Assembly: GCF_036227265.1 (NCBI RefSeq)
Contig: NZ_CP109446.1
Location: forward strand, 5,400,001-5,464,000
From: Streptomyces sp. NBC_01476
GTDB taxonomy: Bacteria > Actinomycetota > Actinomycetes > Streptomycetales > Streptomycetaceae
Reading direction: 5' to 3'
Length of the DNA: 64,000 nt
Shown: positions 1-8,254 of the stretch, piece after piece
How the letters are laid out: the number at the start of each line of letters is the position of its first letter
How positions within the stretch are numbered: the stretch's first letter is position 1
Made by a program: the position numbers and the translations under genes
The notes under the pieces: generated by a model
Told to the model about the DNA's origin: nothing
Seen by the model: the letters and a program-made list of their open reading frames with translations, nothing else
The model's database searches: none

Positions 1-148
1 TGCGAGCGATCTGCGAGCGGTCGCACGGAATCTGAGCCGCCAGCTTGGCCTGCGACATGCCCGCGGTGTCGCGCAGGTCCTTTAAGAGTTCGCCGAACGT
101 GTCGGCGGAAGTGGCCAGATCTCCTGCTTCCGGTTTGCGTTTCAGCAC
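1..148 (-). CDS. XRE-family HTH regulator, N-terminal part (runs off window)
   Basis: The first 49 or so residues are visible, starting from a GTG at 148 with an AGGGGAG ribosome site just upstream. After a short basic lead the residues FGELLKDLRDTAGMSQAKLA and the following CDRSQIAR read as helices 1-3 of a lambda-repressor/XRE fold, the type found in Streptomyces regulators that usually carry a DUF5753 C-terminus (family knowledge; that part lies outside the window). Codon 22 is TTA (83-85), so translation should depend on the bldA tRNA. It is divergent from the small gene at 303, which also has a TTA codon, and may control it. Confidence 0.8.
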   Translation of the reverse strand, partial: MLKRKPEAGDLATSADTFGELLKDLRDTAGMSQAKLAAQIPCDRSQIAR

Positions 149-302
149 GCCAACTCCCCTGTGACAGATGACTGCTGGAACTCCGGTGACGGTGTCCAGC
201 AGCACGGTGTTTGCCCTGTTCAGGGTAGGGGTGCGGGACGATTCTTGTAAGCGGTTGGTCGATATTCGCTTACGCAGAGCACGGAGAACGGGAGCGCACG
301 CG

Positions 303-560
303 GTGAACGCACAACCCCCTTTTGCGCCGCAGGTGGGCCGGGTCGCCCGGGACACCCAACTTCAGCGGATCGGGCTCGTGCTGTCGGTCGAAGGCGAGCT
401 CGTACGGCTCCGTGCACTGACCAACGGCCGGGTCTGGGAGGCCCCTTTGCCCAGCGTGCGAGGGGTTTCCAACCGGGAGGAGTTAAGCCTGCGGCTCGCG
501 GCGGTGAACGCCAGGACCCTGGCCGGGCTCTCCTCTTCCGAGCCCTATCCGCGCCAGTAG
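303..560 (+). CDS. small hypothetical protein with a TTA codon
   Basis: An 85-residue protein read from the GTG at 303, preceded by GGGAG. An earlier in-frame start at 168 gives a longer form, but that extension has poor codon usage and overlaps the divergent promoter region. Visible features are a short beta-rich stretch around NGRVWEAPLPSVRGVS and a C-terminal helical segment ending in a polar tail. No family is recognised. Codon 61 is TTA (483-485), which in Streptomyces normally ties expression to bldA. The position next to a truncated XRE gene resembles the small-protein/XRE pairs common in this genus; the function is unknown. Confidence 0.65.
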   Translation: MNAQPPFAPQVGRVARDTQLQRIGLVLSVEGELVRLRALTNGRVWEAPLPSVRGVSNREELSLRLAAVNARTLAGLSSSEPYPRQ

Positions 561-633
561 CTCGTACGAAGAGCCGCGCGTGAGCCCATGGCCCGCCTCG
601 TACATCCGTCGCACAACCAGGAAGCCCAGACCG

Positions 634-1014
634 ATGACCGACTTCGTCCCCGCCCCGGCCCTCAGGCTCGCCTGCGGCGAGACCCGCGCCGTGCCCGCCC
701 AACTGATCCCCGCCGCACTGATCTTCGCGCCTGCCGGGTCCGTACCCAGTGACGTCGAGCGGGTGGCGCGCTGCACCCTGCAGGCGCACCTCGCGGGCGA
801 CCACCACGGGTTCGTCCTCGATCTGCCCGGCCCCGACACCGGGTCGGTCTGGACCACCTGGGCGCCCGGCGGGGAGCCGGCGTCGGTCGCCGTACTCCCG
901 GACTGTCCGGTCGAGGAAGAGGCGACCCATGAGCCGTGCTGCGAGTTCGCGGGCCACCCCGGTGCCCACACCTTCGAGCTCACCGACCCCTGGCCGGGCG
1001 CGCCGCGGTGCTGA
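634..1014 (+). CDS. hypothetical protein
   Basis: A 126-residue protein from the ATG at 634, chosen because AGGAAG sits 10 bases upstream; a GTG at 580 is in frame but lacks a ribosome site. It contains several Cys and His residues in its second half (LPDCP, HEPCCEF, GHPGAH), which could bind a metal, but no named family is recognised. It lies downstream of the XRE-associated small gene in the same direction and may be its partner. It ends 8 bases before the convergent gene at 1023. Confidence 0.6.
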   Translation: MTDFVPAPALRLACGETRAVPAQLIPAALIFAPAGSVPSDVERVARCTLQAHLAGDHHGFVLDLPGPDTGSVWTTWAPGGEPASVAVLPDCPVEEEATHEPCCEFAGHPGAHTFELTDPWPGAPRC

Positions 1015-1022
1015 CCCGCCGG

Positions 1023-1385
1023 TCAGTCGTCCTCGTCGCCGGGCCAGAGCGCGTCGGCCCGTAGCGCCAGGTCCTGCAGGACCTCGGTGGAGGTGACGTC
1101 CGTGCGGCCCGCGTCGTGGATGTCGGCGAGCTGGAGGAAGATCAGCGAAAAGGCGCCGGTGAGGCGTTCGATGACCGGGCTGAGCTGGAGACTCAGCGCC
1201 TCGCCGAGCTCGGCGGGTGTCGCGTCGGCGGGCAGTTCGATGGTCGGCATCGTCTCGTTGAGCAGCGTACGGACGTTGTCGCCGGAGATGTCCTCGCGGT
1301 CCGGGTCCTCCTCCAGCAGGGCCTGCATCTGCTTGGCCTCGGTGAGGATGCCGATGATCCGCCGGACGAAGTCACTGTCTTTCAT
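1023..1385 (-). CDS. conserved hypothetical protein, acidic helical
   Basis: A 120-residue acidic, mainly helical protein with no signal peptide, membrane segment or known motif. The start at 1385 is supported by TACGCT ending six bases before the ATG, a -10 element placed for a leaderless transcript. It is divergent from the BrkB-type membrane gene at 1553 and convergent with the hypothetical at 634. The clean reading frame and typical GC3 bias argue that it is real; no function is proposed. Confidence 0.65.
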   Translation of the reverse strand: MKDSDFVRRIIGILTEAKQMQALLEEDPDREDISGDNVRTLLNETMPTIELPADATPAELGEALSLQLSPVIERLTGAFSLIFLQLADIHDAGRTDVTSTEVLQDLALRADALWPGDEDD

Positions 1386-1552
1386 GTCAGGAGCGTATGT
1401 GCCCGGGGGCGGCGGATTGCTGAGGTGCCGTCAAACGGGTGGTGGCGCCGCCTGACCTGTCCGGCGGATGACCTGATCCGTGATGTGCCGGGTTGCGTGC
1501 GGGACCCTTCGGCGGGTATCCACTGCGGTGACGGGTGCTGGAGGATGACGCC

Positions 1553-2413
1553 ATGGCGGATCTGCGGGGTGCCTGGGCGCGGTCCGCGGTCGGGCGGATG
1601 TGGAAGCAGGGCGCCGAGATCGAGCTGATGCACCGCTCGATGGGCTTCGCCGCGCTCGGCTTCGTCACGCTCATGCCGCTGCTGGTGGTGCTCGCGGCGG
1701 CGACGCCGTGGCAGCACGGCACCGGGTTCGCGCAGTGGATCGTGGACGGGATGGGGCTCGGCCCGAAGCCCGCCACGGCCGTACGCAGCCTCTTCGCCGC
1801 GCCGCGCAAGGTGCTGAGCACCACCGGCGCGTGGAGCCTGGCGTCGCTGGCGTTCTTCGGGCTCTCCTTCGCGGCGAGCGTGGAGACCGGCTACCGCAAG
1901 ATCTGGGACTTCCCGCCGAGCCCCTGGCACAGCGAGTGGCGGCGCGCGGTGTGGTTGGCGGCGCTGACCGGCTATCTCTTCTGTGAGGCGCAGAGCGCGA
2001 CGGTGCTGGGCAGCGGGCTGCCGAGCAGTGCCGTCCGGATCGGCCTCACCTTCGTCTTCGGCGTCCTCTTCTTCGCCTGGGGGCAGCGGTTCCTGCTCAC
2101 CGGGGACATCGACTTCCGCACGTCGCTGCCGGGCGCGGTCTTCACCATGGTCGGGCTGGGCGGCCTGAGGCTCTTCTCGTCGCGCATCTTCTCGCCGCTG
2201 ATCATCTCCCAGGCGGTCACCTACGGGCCGGTGGGCACCGTCCTGATGGTGGTGACCTGGCTGATCGGGGTGGGGTTCGTGGTCTTCGGGGCGGCGCTGC
2301 TCGGCCGGCAGGTGATCGAGGTGCGGGCGCTGCGGCACGGGATCGAGCTGCCGGGCCCGCGCAAGGAGGGCCTGGCGGAGGGGACGGAGCCGAGCGTGCG
2401 GGGCGGCGGGTAG
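1553..2413 (+). CDS. YihY/BrkB family membrane protein
   Basis: A 286-residue polytopic inner-membrane protein. The start is the ATG at 1553, with GGAGG ten bases upstream; an in-frame GTG at 1535 is less likely. About six hydrophobic segments are visible: near residues 30-55, 85-110, 130-155, 170-190, 200-225 and 235-260. The family was once mislabelled ribonuclease BN and its substrate is unknown. Length and topology are typical for the YhjD/BrkB group. It stands alone, followed by a short tandem repeat. Confidence 0.8.
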   Translation: MADLRGAWARSAVGRMWKQGAEIELMHRSMGFAALGFVTLMPLLVVLAAATPWQHGTGFAQWIVDGMGLGPKPATAVRSLFAAPRKVLSTTGAWSLASLAFFGLSFAASVETGYRKIWDFPPSPWHSEWRRAVWLAALTGYLFCEAQSATVLGSGLPSSAVRIGLTFVFGVLFFAWGQRFLLTGDIDFRTSLPGAVFTMVGLGGLRLFSSRIFSPLIISQAVTYGPVGTVLMVVTWLIGVGFVVFGAALLGRQVIEVRALRHGIELPGPRKEGLAEGTEPSVRGGG

Positions 2414-2434
2414 CGGTCCGGTGGAGCCCGGCGG

Positions 2435-2503
2435 CGGGCCGGGGTGACGGGTCCGCCGTGTCGCCGGGCCGGGGTGACGGGTCCGCCGTGTCGCCGGGCC
2501 GGG
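2435..2503. repeat. 30-bp tandem repeat, 2.3 copies
   Basis: Two identical 30-base units (2435-2464 and 2465-2494) followed by nine bases of a third. Each unit contains GGTGACGGGTCCGCC. The repeat lies between the BrkB gene stop and the next gene, so it does not change any protein. Confidence 0.85.
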
Positions 2504-2563
2504 CTCCGCGCCGGACGGTATAACGGCGAAAGTCCCCTGCCCGCTATGTATTGGTGGCCGACC

Positions 2564-2893
2564 ATGAGCAACCCCGTCACGCTCCCCGTACCGATCGCCG
2601 CCGCCCTGGAGGCGGCGAACGCCGGCAACATCGAGGACTTCCTGCACGCCTTCGCCGACGACGGCGCGGTGGACGACTGGGGCCGCGTCTTCCGCGGGCA
2701 CGACGCCATCCGGCGGTGGAGCGACGGGGAGTTCATCGGGAAGCAGGTCGTGCTGGAGGTGACCGGCGTACGGACCGAGGGCCCCACGACGACGGTGAGC
2801 GCGCAGGTGGGCGGGAACGGCTTCAACGGGCCGTCGGACTTCGCGTTCACGGTGGCGGGGGACCGGGTGACGCTGATGCGGATCACCGGCTGA
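2564..2893 (+). CDS. SnoaL/NTF2-like fold protein
   Basis: A 109-residue protein from the ATG at 2564. The pattern (N-terminal helix, then NAGNIEDFLHAFADDGAVDD, RGHDAIRRWSD, then strands ending in FTVAGDRVTLMRITG) is that of SnoaL-like or NTF2-like alpha+beta cone proteins, which act as small hydrolases, isomerases or ligand binders. The GRVFRGHDAIRRW segment is the usual family signature. No substrate can be inferred and no operon partner is present. Confidence 0.75.
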   Translation: MSNPVTLPVPIAAALEAANAGNIEDFLHAFADDGAVDDWGRVFRGHDAIRRWSDGEFIGKQVVLEVTGVRTEGPTTTVSAQVGGNGFNGPSDFAFTVAGDRVTLMRITG

Positions 2894-3009
2894 CACGGCG
2901 CCGGCCGGGCGGGGCGCCCGGTGAATCGGTGGCCAACTGGCGCCGAACCTCCGGTACCTGGCCGGAATGGGACCCCACCCTGGCCGGGAACCGGGCCTAG
3001 GCTCGATGG

Positions 3010-3399
3010 ATGACCCGCAGCAGCAGAACACCGCGGCAACTGGTCGTCGGCGACGAGACATTCCTCTGGGCGGTCGGGCATGAGCACCGCGCCGACGGCC
3101 CGCGGGGGTACGAGGACTGCCGCGAAGTCCTCGTCCTGCGCCGGCCCGGCTCCCTGGGCCGGCTCCGTATCGTCTTCGCGGGCGGCCCCGGCCACCTGGT
3201 GCCGGACGGCCTCACCCCGTCCGGCTGTGTCGGCGTCACCCATGGCCCCGCGCTCAACCTCCACGAACCCGGCACCGTACGCGCCCTGCTGGACGAGGCA
3301 CGGGCCCGCGGCTCGCGGATCGCCGGGGAGACGACGGAGGAGATCGACGGCTGGGCGCTGTTCGCCTCCGTGGCGGCGGTCCGCCAGACCCGCGGCTAG
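3010..3399 (+). CDS. conserved hypothetical protein
   Basis: A 129-residue soluble protein. The ATG at 3010 follows TAGGCT (2998-3003) by six bases, so the gene is probably transcribed without a leader. The N-terminal half is beta-rich (LVVGDETFLWAVGHEH, then CREVLVLRR and LRIVFAGG); the C-terminal half has a helical segment around TVRALLDEARARG. No named family is recognised. It is the last intact gene before the island remnant. Confidence 0.65.
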   Translation: MTRSSRTPRQLVVGDETFLWAVGHEHRADGPRGYEDCREVLVLRRPGSLGRLRIVFAGGPGHLVPDGLTPSGCVGVTHGPALNLHEPGTVRALLDEARARGSRIAGETTEEIDGWALFASVAAVRQTRG

Positions 3400-3405
3400 C
3401 CGGGT

Positions 3406-4208
3406 CACAAGCTGCTCTCTCCGCTGACGCTCACCTGCATCCACTCCGTGCTCAGTCCGCTCTGGAGCACTCTGTCCGCGAGGAAGAGATCCCGCGCAAC
3501 GTCGCCCGCAACGTCCGCACCGGCACCCCGCCGGCCCCGCCGCGTCGAACCCCTCACCGCCGAGGAAGCCCGCGAGTTCCTGGCCGCCGCCAACGGTCAC
3601 CGATTGGAGCCGCTGTTCGAACTCGCTCTGCACACCGGCCTCCGCAAAGGCGAACTCCCCGGCCTCACCAGTGGCACCGCCAACACCCGCCGCACCCTCC
3701 AGCGCGCCAACAGCCGAGGACTGGCCACACTGCCGACCAAGACCATCAGCTCCGAGCGGCGCATTGACCTGCCGGCGTCTTGTGTCACCTCTCTCTCCGC
3801 GCACACCTCGCCCGGCAAGCGAAAAAGAAGGAGCAGGCCAGTCCGAACTGGCAGGCCAGTGGTCACGTCTTCACGCGGCCGGGTGGGGACCCGATCGAGC
3901 CCGCCACCCTCACCCGGCACTTCCACGCACTGCTCCGTGAGGCGTGCCTCTGGCCGATCCGGTTTCACGACTTCCGCCACTCGACGGCAACGCTGCTCCT
4001 GGAGCAGGGCGTGGAACTTGTGGTCCTCAAGGAACTGCTGGGCCACGCTCACATCGGGGTGACCGCGACGGTGTACGCACACGTCCGCCTCCGCCTCCAG
4101 CGCCAGGCCATCGACCTCCTCGGCCACGCCCTCGGCACCCTCGATCAGGCCTCTCCCGAGCCTGCCGACGGCGACGACCCGCCGTTTTGTGCAGCCTCCG
4201 TCCGCTGA
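3406..4208 (+). pseudogene. degraded tyrosine recombinase (phage/pSAM2-type integrase)
   Basis: The C-terminal half of a tyrosine integrase is readable only by changing frame at least three times, so it is a pseudogene. In order: LSPLTLTCIHSVL, then RNVARNVRTG of the core-binding domain, then EPLTAEEAREFLAAA, the first catalytic Arg in LHTGLRKGEL, and, in another frame from 3780, the HDFRHSTATLLLEQG box and LGHAHIGVTATVYAHV with the expected Tyr. The region after GLRKGEL is shortened and the N-terminal domain is missing. It marks one edge of a former integrated element. No tRNA attachment site was found beside it. Confidence 0.85.
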
Positions 4209-4239
4209 CGTTGCCGTCAACTACTGCCGTCAAACCCCA

Positions 4240-4274
4240 GAGGCCCCGTCGGAAAGTCATTCCGACGGGGCCTC
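4240..4274. terminator. strong hairpin terminator after the integrase remnant
   Basis: A perfect 15-bp stem (4240-4254 with 4260-4274) and five-base loop, followed by CTTTCC. It lies between the integrase remnant and the convergent immunity-type gene and would work in both directions. Confidence 0.85.
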
Positions 4275-4291
4275 CTTTCCATCACCAAGGG

Positions 4292-4957
4292 CTATTCCTG
4301 CCGCACTTTTGCAAGTTTGTGAAAGGAGATCTGGCCGTCGACAATCTCATGGAGCGAATCAACATTCTCAGCCTTTGCCGATAGCCCCTCAAGCCATTCA
4401 TCTCCCGAGGTCCAATTAATCGGAAGTCGCGACTTAGGCCACTTCGCCAGGAGCTCCTGCGCGAGTTGGATACTCTCCCTGGCGATATCAATTGAGCCAC
4501 TTGCCGCAGGGATGAGGACGCTGTCCTCAACTTCATTCACCGCAGGCGGGCCACCTTGGGCTTGCCGGGAGACCGCGAAGGAACGCAACTCTCGGACGAC
4601 GTCCTCAAACGTCGGCGGCAAATCCAGACTCAACCGCGCCTGCTCGGCCAGTCGCCTAGCAGCGTCAGAGTAGTCTTCCACGTGGCGAGAGAAATTAACG
4701 GACTCCTGCACCCCTGAGCTCGTGACGAGACGCTGGCCAAGAGTCAGGGAGATGACTGGAAACTCTCGAGTGAGAGCATGGATGTGTGCGGTCGGGAAGT
4801 ACGCATCGCCCGAGCTAGATCGGTCGAGCGTGACCCCTTGAAGCACAGGTCCAATACGCCTGAGCAGTCTCAAAGGCCGCCAGACATCGAAACCTGGGTA
4901 CAGAGCCGCCCAGTCCTTAGTAACCCGCTTGACAGTCGCTGCATCCACCTTGCTCAC
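4292..4957 (-). CDS. putative immunity protein of an orphan polymorphic toxin
   Basis: A 221-residue soluble protein with markedly lower GC than its neighbours. The start is the GTG at 4957, whose GTGA overlaps the stop codon of the toxin fragment upstream, so the two are translationally coupled. No family is recognised by eye; the sequence is mixed alpha/beta with a Trp-rich start (KDWAALYPGFDVWRPL). The assignment as immunity protein rests only on its place directly behind a toxin C-terminus, the standard order in polymorphic toxin loci. A cognate inhibitor would bind and neutralise the nuclease domain in the cytoplasm. Confidence 0.55.
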   Translation of the reverse strand: MSKVDAATVKRVTKDWAALYPGFDVWRPLRLLRRIGPVLQGVTLDRSSSGDAYFPTAHIHALTREFPVISLTLGQRLVTSSGVQESVNFSRHVEDYSDAARRLAEQARLSLDLPPTFEDVVRELRSFAVSRQAQGGPPAVNEVEDSVLIPAASGSIDIARESIQLAQELLAKWPKSRLPINWTSGDEWLEGLSAKAENVDSLHEIVDGQISFHKLAKVRQE

Positions 4958-5440
4958 GGGTTCACCTCCACTGTCAGATTCACGCCTGGGACGTTTAGGA
5001 CATTCTTGTCCGCCTGCCACTTTCCGATCCCTTGACCGGGGTTCTTGACGAACTTGTAGCCGTACACGATACCTGCGGCCGGATCGAACACATCTGGTCG
5101 GGCGCTCCCCGCCGTGCCTCTCGGAACGGGCACTCCTCTCAAGTAGCTTTGCTCGGTAATCAGACCACGATTTCCATAGATGCCCTGGTAGCGAGTGAGG
5201 AGAGTGTCGGCATAAGCATGCTTAGCAGTACCCGAGACTGCCCCACTGCCGCCCAGTCGGGCTTGAGCGTGAGTGGCGATCGCTTGCACGAGGTCCGCAT
5301 TAGAGGGGTTCGTCGACCCGTTGCAGGAGCAGGCAGCTCCATTCGGAGCAGTTCCACCATTGCAGTTATGGACCAAGATCGGCGTGCCGCCCGCAAGCAG
5401 GTGTGTCCAATCAACGGCTGATCTGGCACGAGCCTGTCGC
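4954..5440 (-). pseudogene. orphan C-terminal module of an RHS/polymorphic toxin (nuclease-like)
   Basis: Readable from about 5440 downward. The first part, THLLAGGTPILVHNC, is the conserved LAGxTPVLVHNC junction that precedes toxin domains in RHS and PT-HINT proteins. After a short linker comes a domain of about 100 residues with KHAYADTLL, LITEQSYLRG, SARPDVFDP and IVYGYKFVKNPG, then a Gln and KN. The E...D...YxYK pattern fits a restriction-endonuclease-like toxin fold. The large N-terminal carrier is absent, and upstream sequence is antisense to a transposase fragment, so this is a truncated, probably silent toxin tip. An open frame runs to 5547 but has no sensible start. Confidence 0.65.
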
Positions 5441-5463
5441 GGGAGGCAAGGGGTCAACTCCCC

Positions 5464-5766
5464 CTGCGGTTTGAGGTGTTGTTCCTGCATCTGGATGAGC
5501 GGCAGCGGCGTCTGCTGATGTGGACCGAGGACAGGATGCTTGGCCACGGTGGGATCCGTGCAGTTGCCGCGGCAGCCGGGACAAGCGAGGCAACGGTCCG
5601 CAAGGGTGTGGACGATCTGGAGGAGGGAGCCGGGCCTCTCGGAAGGGTCCGCCGGCCCGGCGGGGAGCGGAAGAGAGCCGAACAGGTCGATCCCGGGCTG
5701 CGACCGACGCTGTTGGCCCTGGTTGAGCCGGGCGTGCGCGGTGATCCGATGTCGCCGCTGCGGTGA
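5464..5766 (+). pseudogene. ISAzo13-type transposase, N-terminal fragment
   Basis: About 100 residues beginning RFEVLFLHLDERQRRLLMW, with LGHGGIRAVAAAAGTSEATV (a helix-turn-helix) and ending LLALVEPGVRGDPMSPLR. This is the start of the transposase family found in ISAzo13 elements of actinobacteria; the catalytic C-terminal part is missing. There is no start codon in the right place and it stops within an altered C-terminus at 5766. It is a relic next to the toxin module and probably marks a recombination end point. Confidence 0.75.
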
Positions 5767-5781
5767 ACGACCAAGTCGACC

Positions 5782-5858
5782 AGGGGCTGTTCGAGGTTCG
5801 GATCATGTGGCTGTTGCTCATCTCCTCAGCCACATGATCCGAACCTCGAAAAGCCCCT
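5782..5858. repeat. 32-bp inverted repeat, possible IS/MITE end or terminator
   Basis: Left arm 5782-5813 and right arm 5827-5858 match over 32 bases with one mismatch and a 13-base loop. The right arm covers the first two bases of the mmpL stop codon as read on the plus strand (CTAG at 5857-5860). It could be a minimal mobile element or fused IS ends, and would also fold into a powerful bidirectional terminator. Confidence 0.8.
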
Positions 5859-8094
5859 AGGGCACCGGGACCCGGTCGGCGGGGGCGGCCGTGGCGGCCG
5901 GCTCGTCCGCGGCCTCGATGGAGAGGTTCGGCAGGACGCGGTCCAGCGTGCGCGGCAGGGACCAGTTCGCCGGGCCGAGCAGGTGCATGATCGCCGGGAC
6001 CAGCACGCTGCGGATCAGCAGCGCGTCCACGAAGACGGCGAAACCGAGGCCAAAGCCGAACTCCTGGAGGATCCGCTCGCCGCTGAGCAGGAAGGAGCCG
6101 AAGACCAGCACCATGATGACCGCCGCGGCCACGATGATCTGACCGCTCTTGGCCTGGCCGAACGTGATCGCACGGTGGTTGTCGCGGATCGCGCCGGCCC
6201 GCTCCGTGGCGCCCGGCTGCCCGTGGCGCCTGTGGTGCCACTCCTCCTGGATCCGGGAGACCAGATAGACCTCGTAATCCGTGGAGAGCCCGAAGAGCAC
6301 GGAGAACATCAGCACCGGGATGAAGGCGTCGATCGGCGCGGTCCCGGTCAGGCCGAGCAGCGCGTGGCCCCAGCCCCAGTTGAAGACGGCGTTCAGCGTG
6401 CCGAGGGCGGCGCCGATGGAGAGCAGGTTCATCACCGAGGCGACCAGCGGTATGAGCAGGCTGCGGAAGACGGCCATCAGCAGCAGGAACGACAGGACGA
6501 CCACCACCGCGACGAAGAGCGGCAGTTTGTCCGACAGCACCCGGGAGAAGTCGATGTCGGTGGCGGTCACGCCCCCGATGTGCACGTCGAGGCGGGTGCC
6601 CTGCTCACTGCGGGGGGCCACGGTGTTCCGCAGGTCGTTGACGAGGGTGACGGTCTGCTCGGACTGCGGGCTGGTGGCCGGGTAGAGGGTGGAGAGCACC
6701 ACCGTGCCGTTCGGCGAGGTCACCCCGGGCGTCACCGAGGCGACGCCCGGCGTGCCGGCCGCCGCCTTCAGGAAGTGGTCGAAGGCGGTGACATCGGCGG
6801 GGGAGGAGACCTGGCCGACCACCTCCAGCGGCCCGTTGAACCCCGGGCCGAAGCCCCGGGCCAGCGCGACATCGGCCTGGTGGGTGGTGTGGCCGGCCGG
6901 GTCGGTGCTCGCGTCGGAGGAGCCGAGCCGCAGCCCGAAGAGCGGCAGGGCGATGACGGCCACCACGGCCAGCGAGGCCACCGTGACGAACGCCCTGCGC
7001 GCCTCGACGCCGGTCGCCCACCGCAGCCAGAAGCGGGTGGCCTCGGTGGGGTGGGGGCCGTGGGCCGCGAGCGCGGCGCGCTCCCGGCGGGAGAGCACCT
7101 TGGGGCCCAGGAAGCCGAGCATGGCGGGCAGGAAGGTGAGCGAGGTGGCCATGGTCAGGGCCACCGCTATGGCGGACGACAGGGAGAGCCCATAGAGGAA
7201 GGTGACACCCAGCGCGAACTGGCCGAGCAGCGCGATGCACACCGTGAGGCCGGCGAACAGGACCGTACGGCCCGAGGTGTTGACGGCCTGGGCCGCCGCG
7301 TCCTCGTAGGAGAGGCCGGCCTTCACCGCGCCGCGGTGGCGGCCGATGATGAAGAGCCCGTAGTCGACCCCGACGCCCAGGCCGATGAGCACGGCCAGGT
7401 CGGTGGAGACACTGGCCACGTCCATGGTCCGGGTGAGCAGGCTGATCAGCGAGGTGCCGATCAGCAGCGCGAGGACGGCGGTCAGCAGCGGCATCAGCGA
7501 GGAGAAGAGCGCGCCGCCGAAGACGATCAGCAGGATGACCAGGGCGGCGACGACCCCGACGCCGATGGACAGGCCCGGGCCCGATCCCTCGGAATTGGAG
7601 ATGGACGAGCCGGCGAGCGAGACGTGGACGTCCGCGCCGTCGGCCGAGCGGGCGGCGGCTATCAGGTGCTTCGCGTCGGTGTCGGTGACGTGGGCGGCGG
7701 GCTTCGACCAGGTGACCGTGGCGAAGGCCACGGTGCCGCCGCGGCTGATCTGCGCGGCGCCCGCCTTCGCGTACGGGCTGCCGACGGACTCCACGCCAGG
7801 GACCTCGGCGACCCGGGTCAGGGCGGCGGTGACCTTGTGCTCCACCGCGGCGGACCGGACGGTGGCGCCGTGCGCGGTCTCGAAGACGACCTGGTCGCCT
7901 TCGCCGGAGGCGGCCGGGAAGTTCTTGGCCAGCAGCGAGACGGCGGCCTGCGAGTCGGTGCCGGGCAGGTTGAAGTTGGAGTTGAAGTCGCTGCTGATCG
8001 TGTGGCTCAGCCCGAGTACGACGACCAGGGCCACCAGCCAGCCGGTGACCACTCTCCTGCGGTGTACGAAGCACCAGCGGGCCAAGCGAACCAT
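5857..8094 (-). CDS. MMPL family transporter
   Basis: A 745-residue RND-superfamily membrane protein. Start at the ATG 8094, with GGAGG upstream; the long open frame beyond it runs into repeats. Topology is classical: one N-terminal helix, a periplasmic loop of about 150 residues, a five-helix bundle (LIGLGVGVDYGLFI is the conserved GxxxDY proton-relay segment), a second large loop (around residues 370-510), and a second bundle with FGLSTDYEVYLVSRI. MMPL proteins export lipids or hydrophobic compounds using the proton gradient; substrate unknown. The extreme C-terminus ends inside an inverted repeat, so the last residues may be altered. Confidence 0.9.
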   Translation of the reverse strand: MVRLARWCFVHRRRVVTGWLVALVVVLGLSHTISSDFNSNFNLPGTDSQAAVSLLAKNFPAASGEGDQVVFETAHGATVRSAAVEHKVTAALTRVAEVPGVESVGSPYAKAGAAQISRGGTVAFATVTWSKPAAHVTDTDAKHLIAAARSADGADVHVSLAGSSISNSEGSGPGLSIGVGVVAALVILLIVFGGALFSSLMPLLTAVLALLIGTSLISLLTRTMDVASVSTDLAVLIGLGVGVDYGLFIIGRHRGAVKAGLSYEDAAAQAVNTSGRTVLFAGLTVCIALLGQFALGVTFLYGLSLSSAIAVALTMATSLTFLPAMLGFLGPKVLSRRERAALAAHGPHPTEATRFWLRWATGVEARRAFVTVASLAVVAVIALPLFGLRLGSSDASTDPAGHTTHQADVALARGFGPGFNGPLEVVGQVSSPADVTAFDHFLKAAAGTPGVASVTPGVTSPNGTVVLSTLYPATSPQSEQTVTLVNDLRNTVAPRSEQGTRLDVHIGGVTATDIDFSRVLSDKLPLFVAVVVVLSFLLLMAVFRSLLIPLVASVMNLLSIGAALGTLNAVFNWGWGHALLGLTGTAPIDAFIPVLMFSVLFGLSTDYEVYLVSRIQEEWHHRRHGQPGATERAGAIRDNHRAITFGQAKSGQIIVAAAVIMVLVFGSFLLSGERILQEFGFGLGFAVFVDALLIRSVLVPAIMHLLGPANWSLPRTLDRVLPNLSIEAADEPAATAAPADRVPVP

Positions 8095-8254
8095 GGGGCG
8101 TTCCTCCGGGCGGTCTGCGGCGGGACCGCCGGTGCGGGTCCCGTGTCCGACCACCACGATTCCGGACGGAGCCGGATTCACCATCAACCCGTGCTCTGAC
8201 TTCCGGGTGGAAATCCCGGGCCCTGTCTCCACCCCAGGGTGGGCCCGGCCGCGG

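Noticed and set aside
3400..4290. tRNA gene or att core beside the integrase remnant
   Set aside because: No cloverleaf-like sequence or matching direct repeat was found by eye.
5983..8199. A 738-codon frame opposite mmpL
   Set aside because: Shadow of the transporter; no ribosome site and low-complexity composition.
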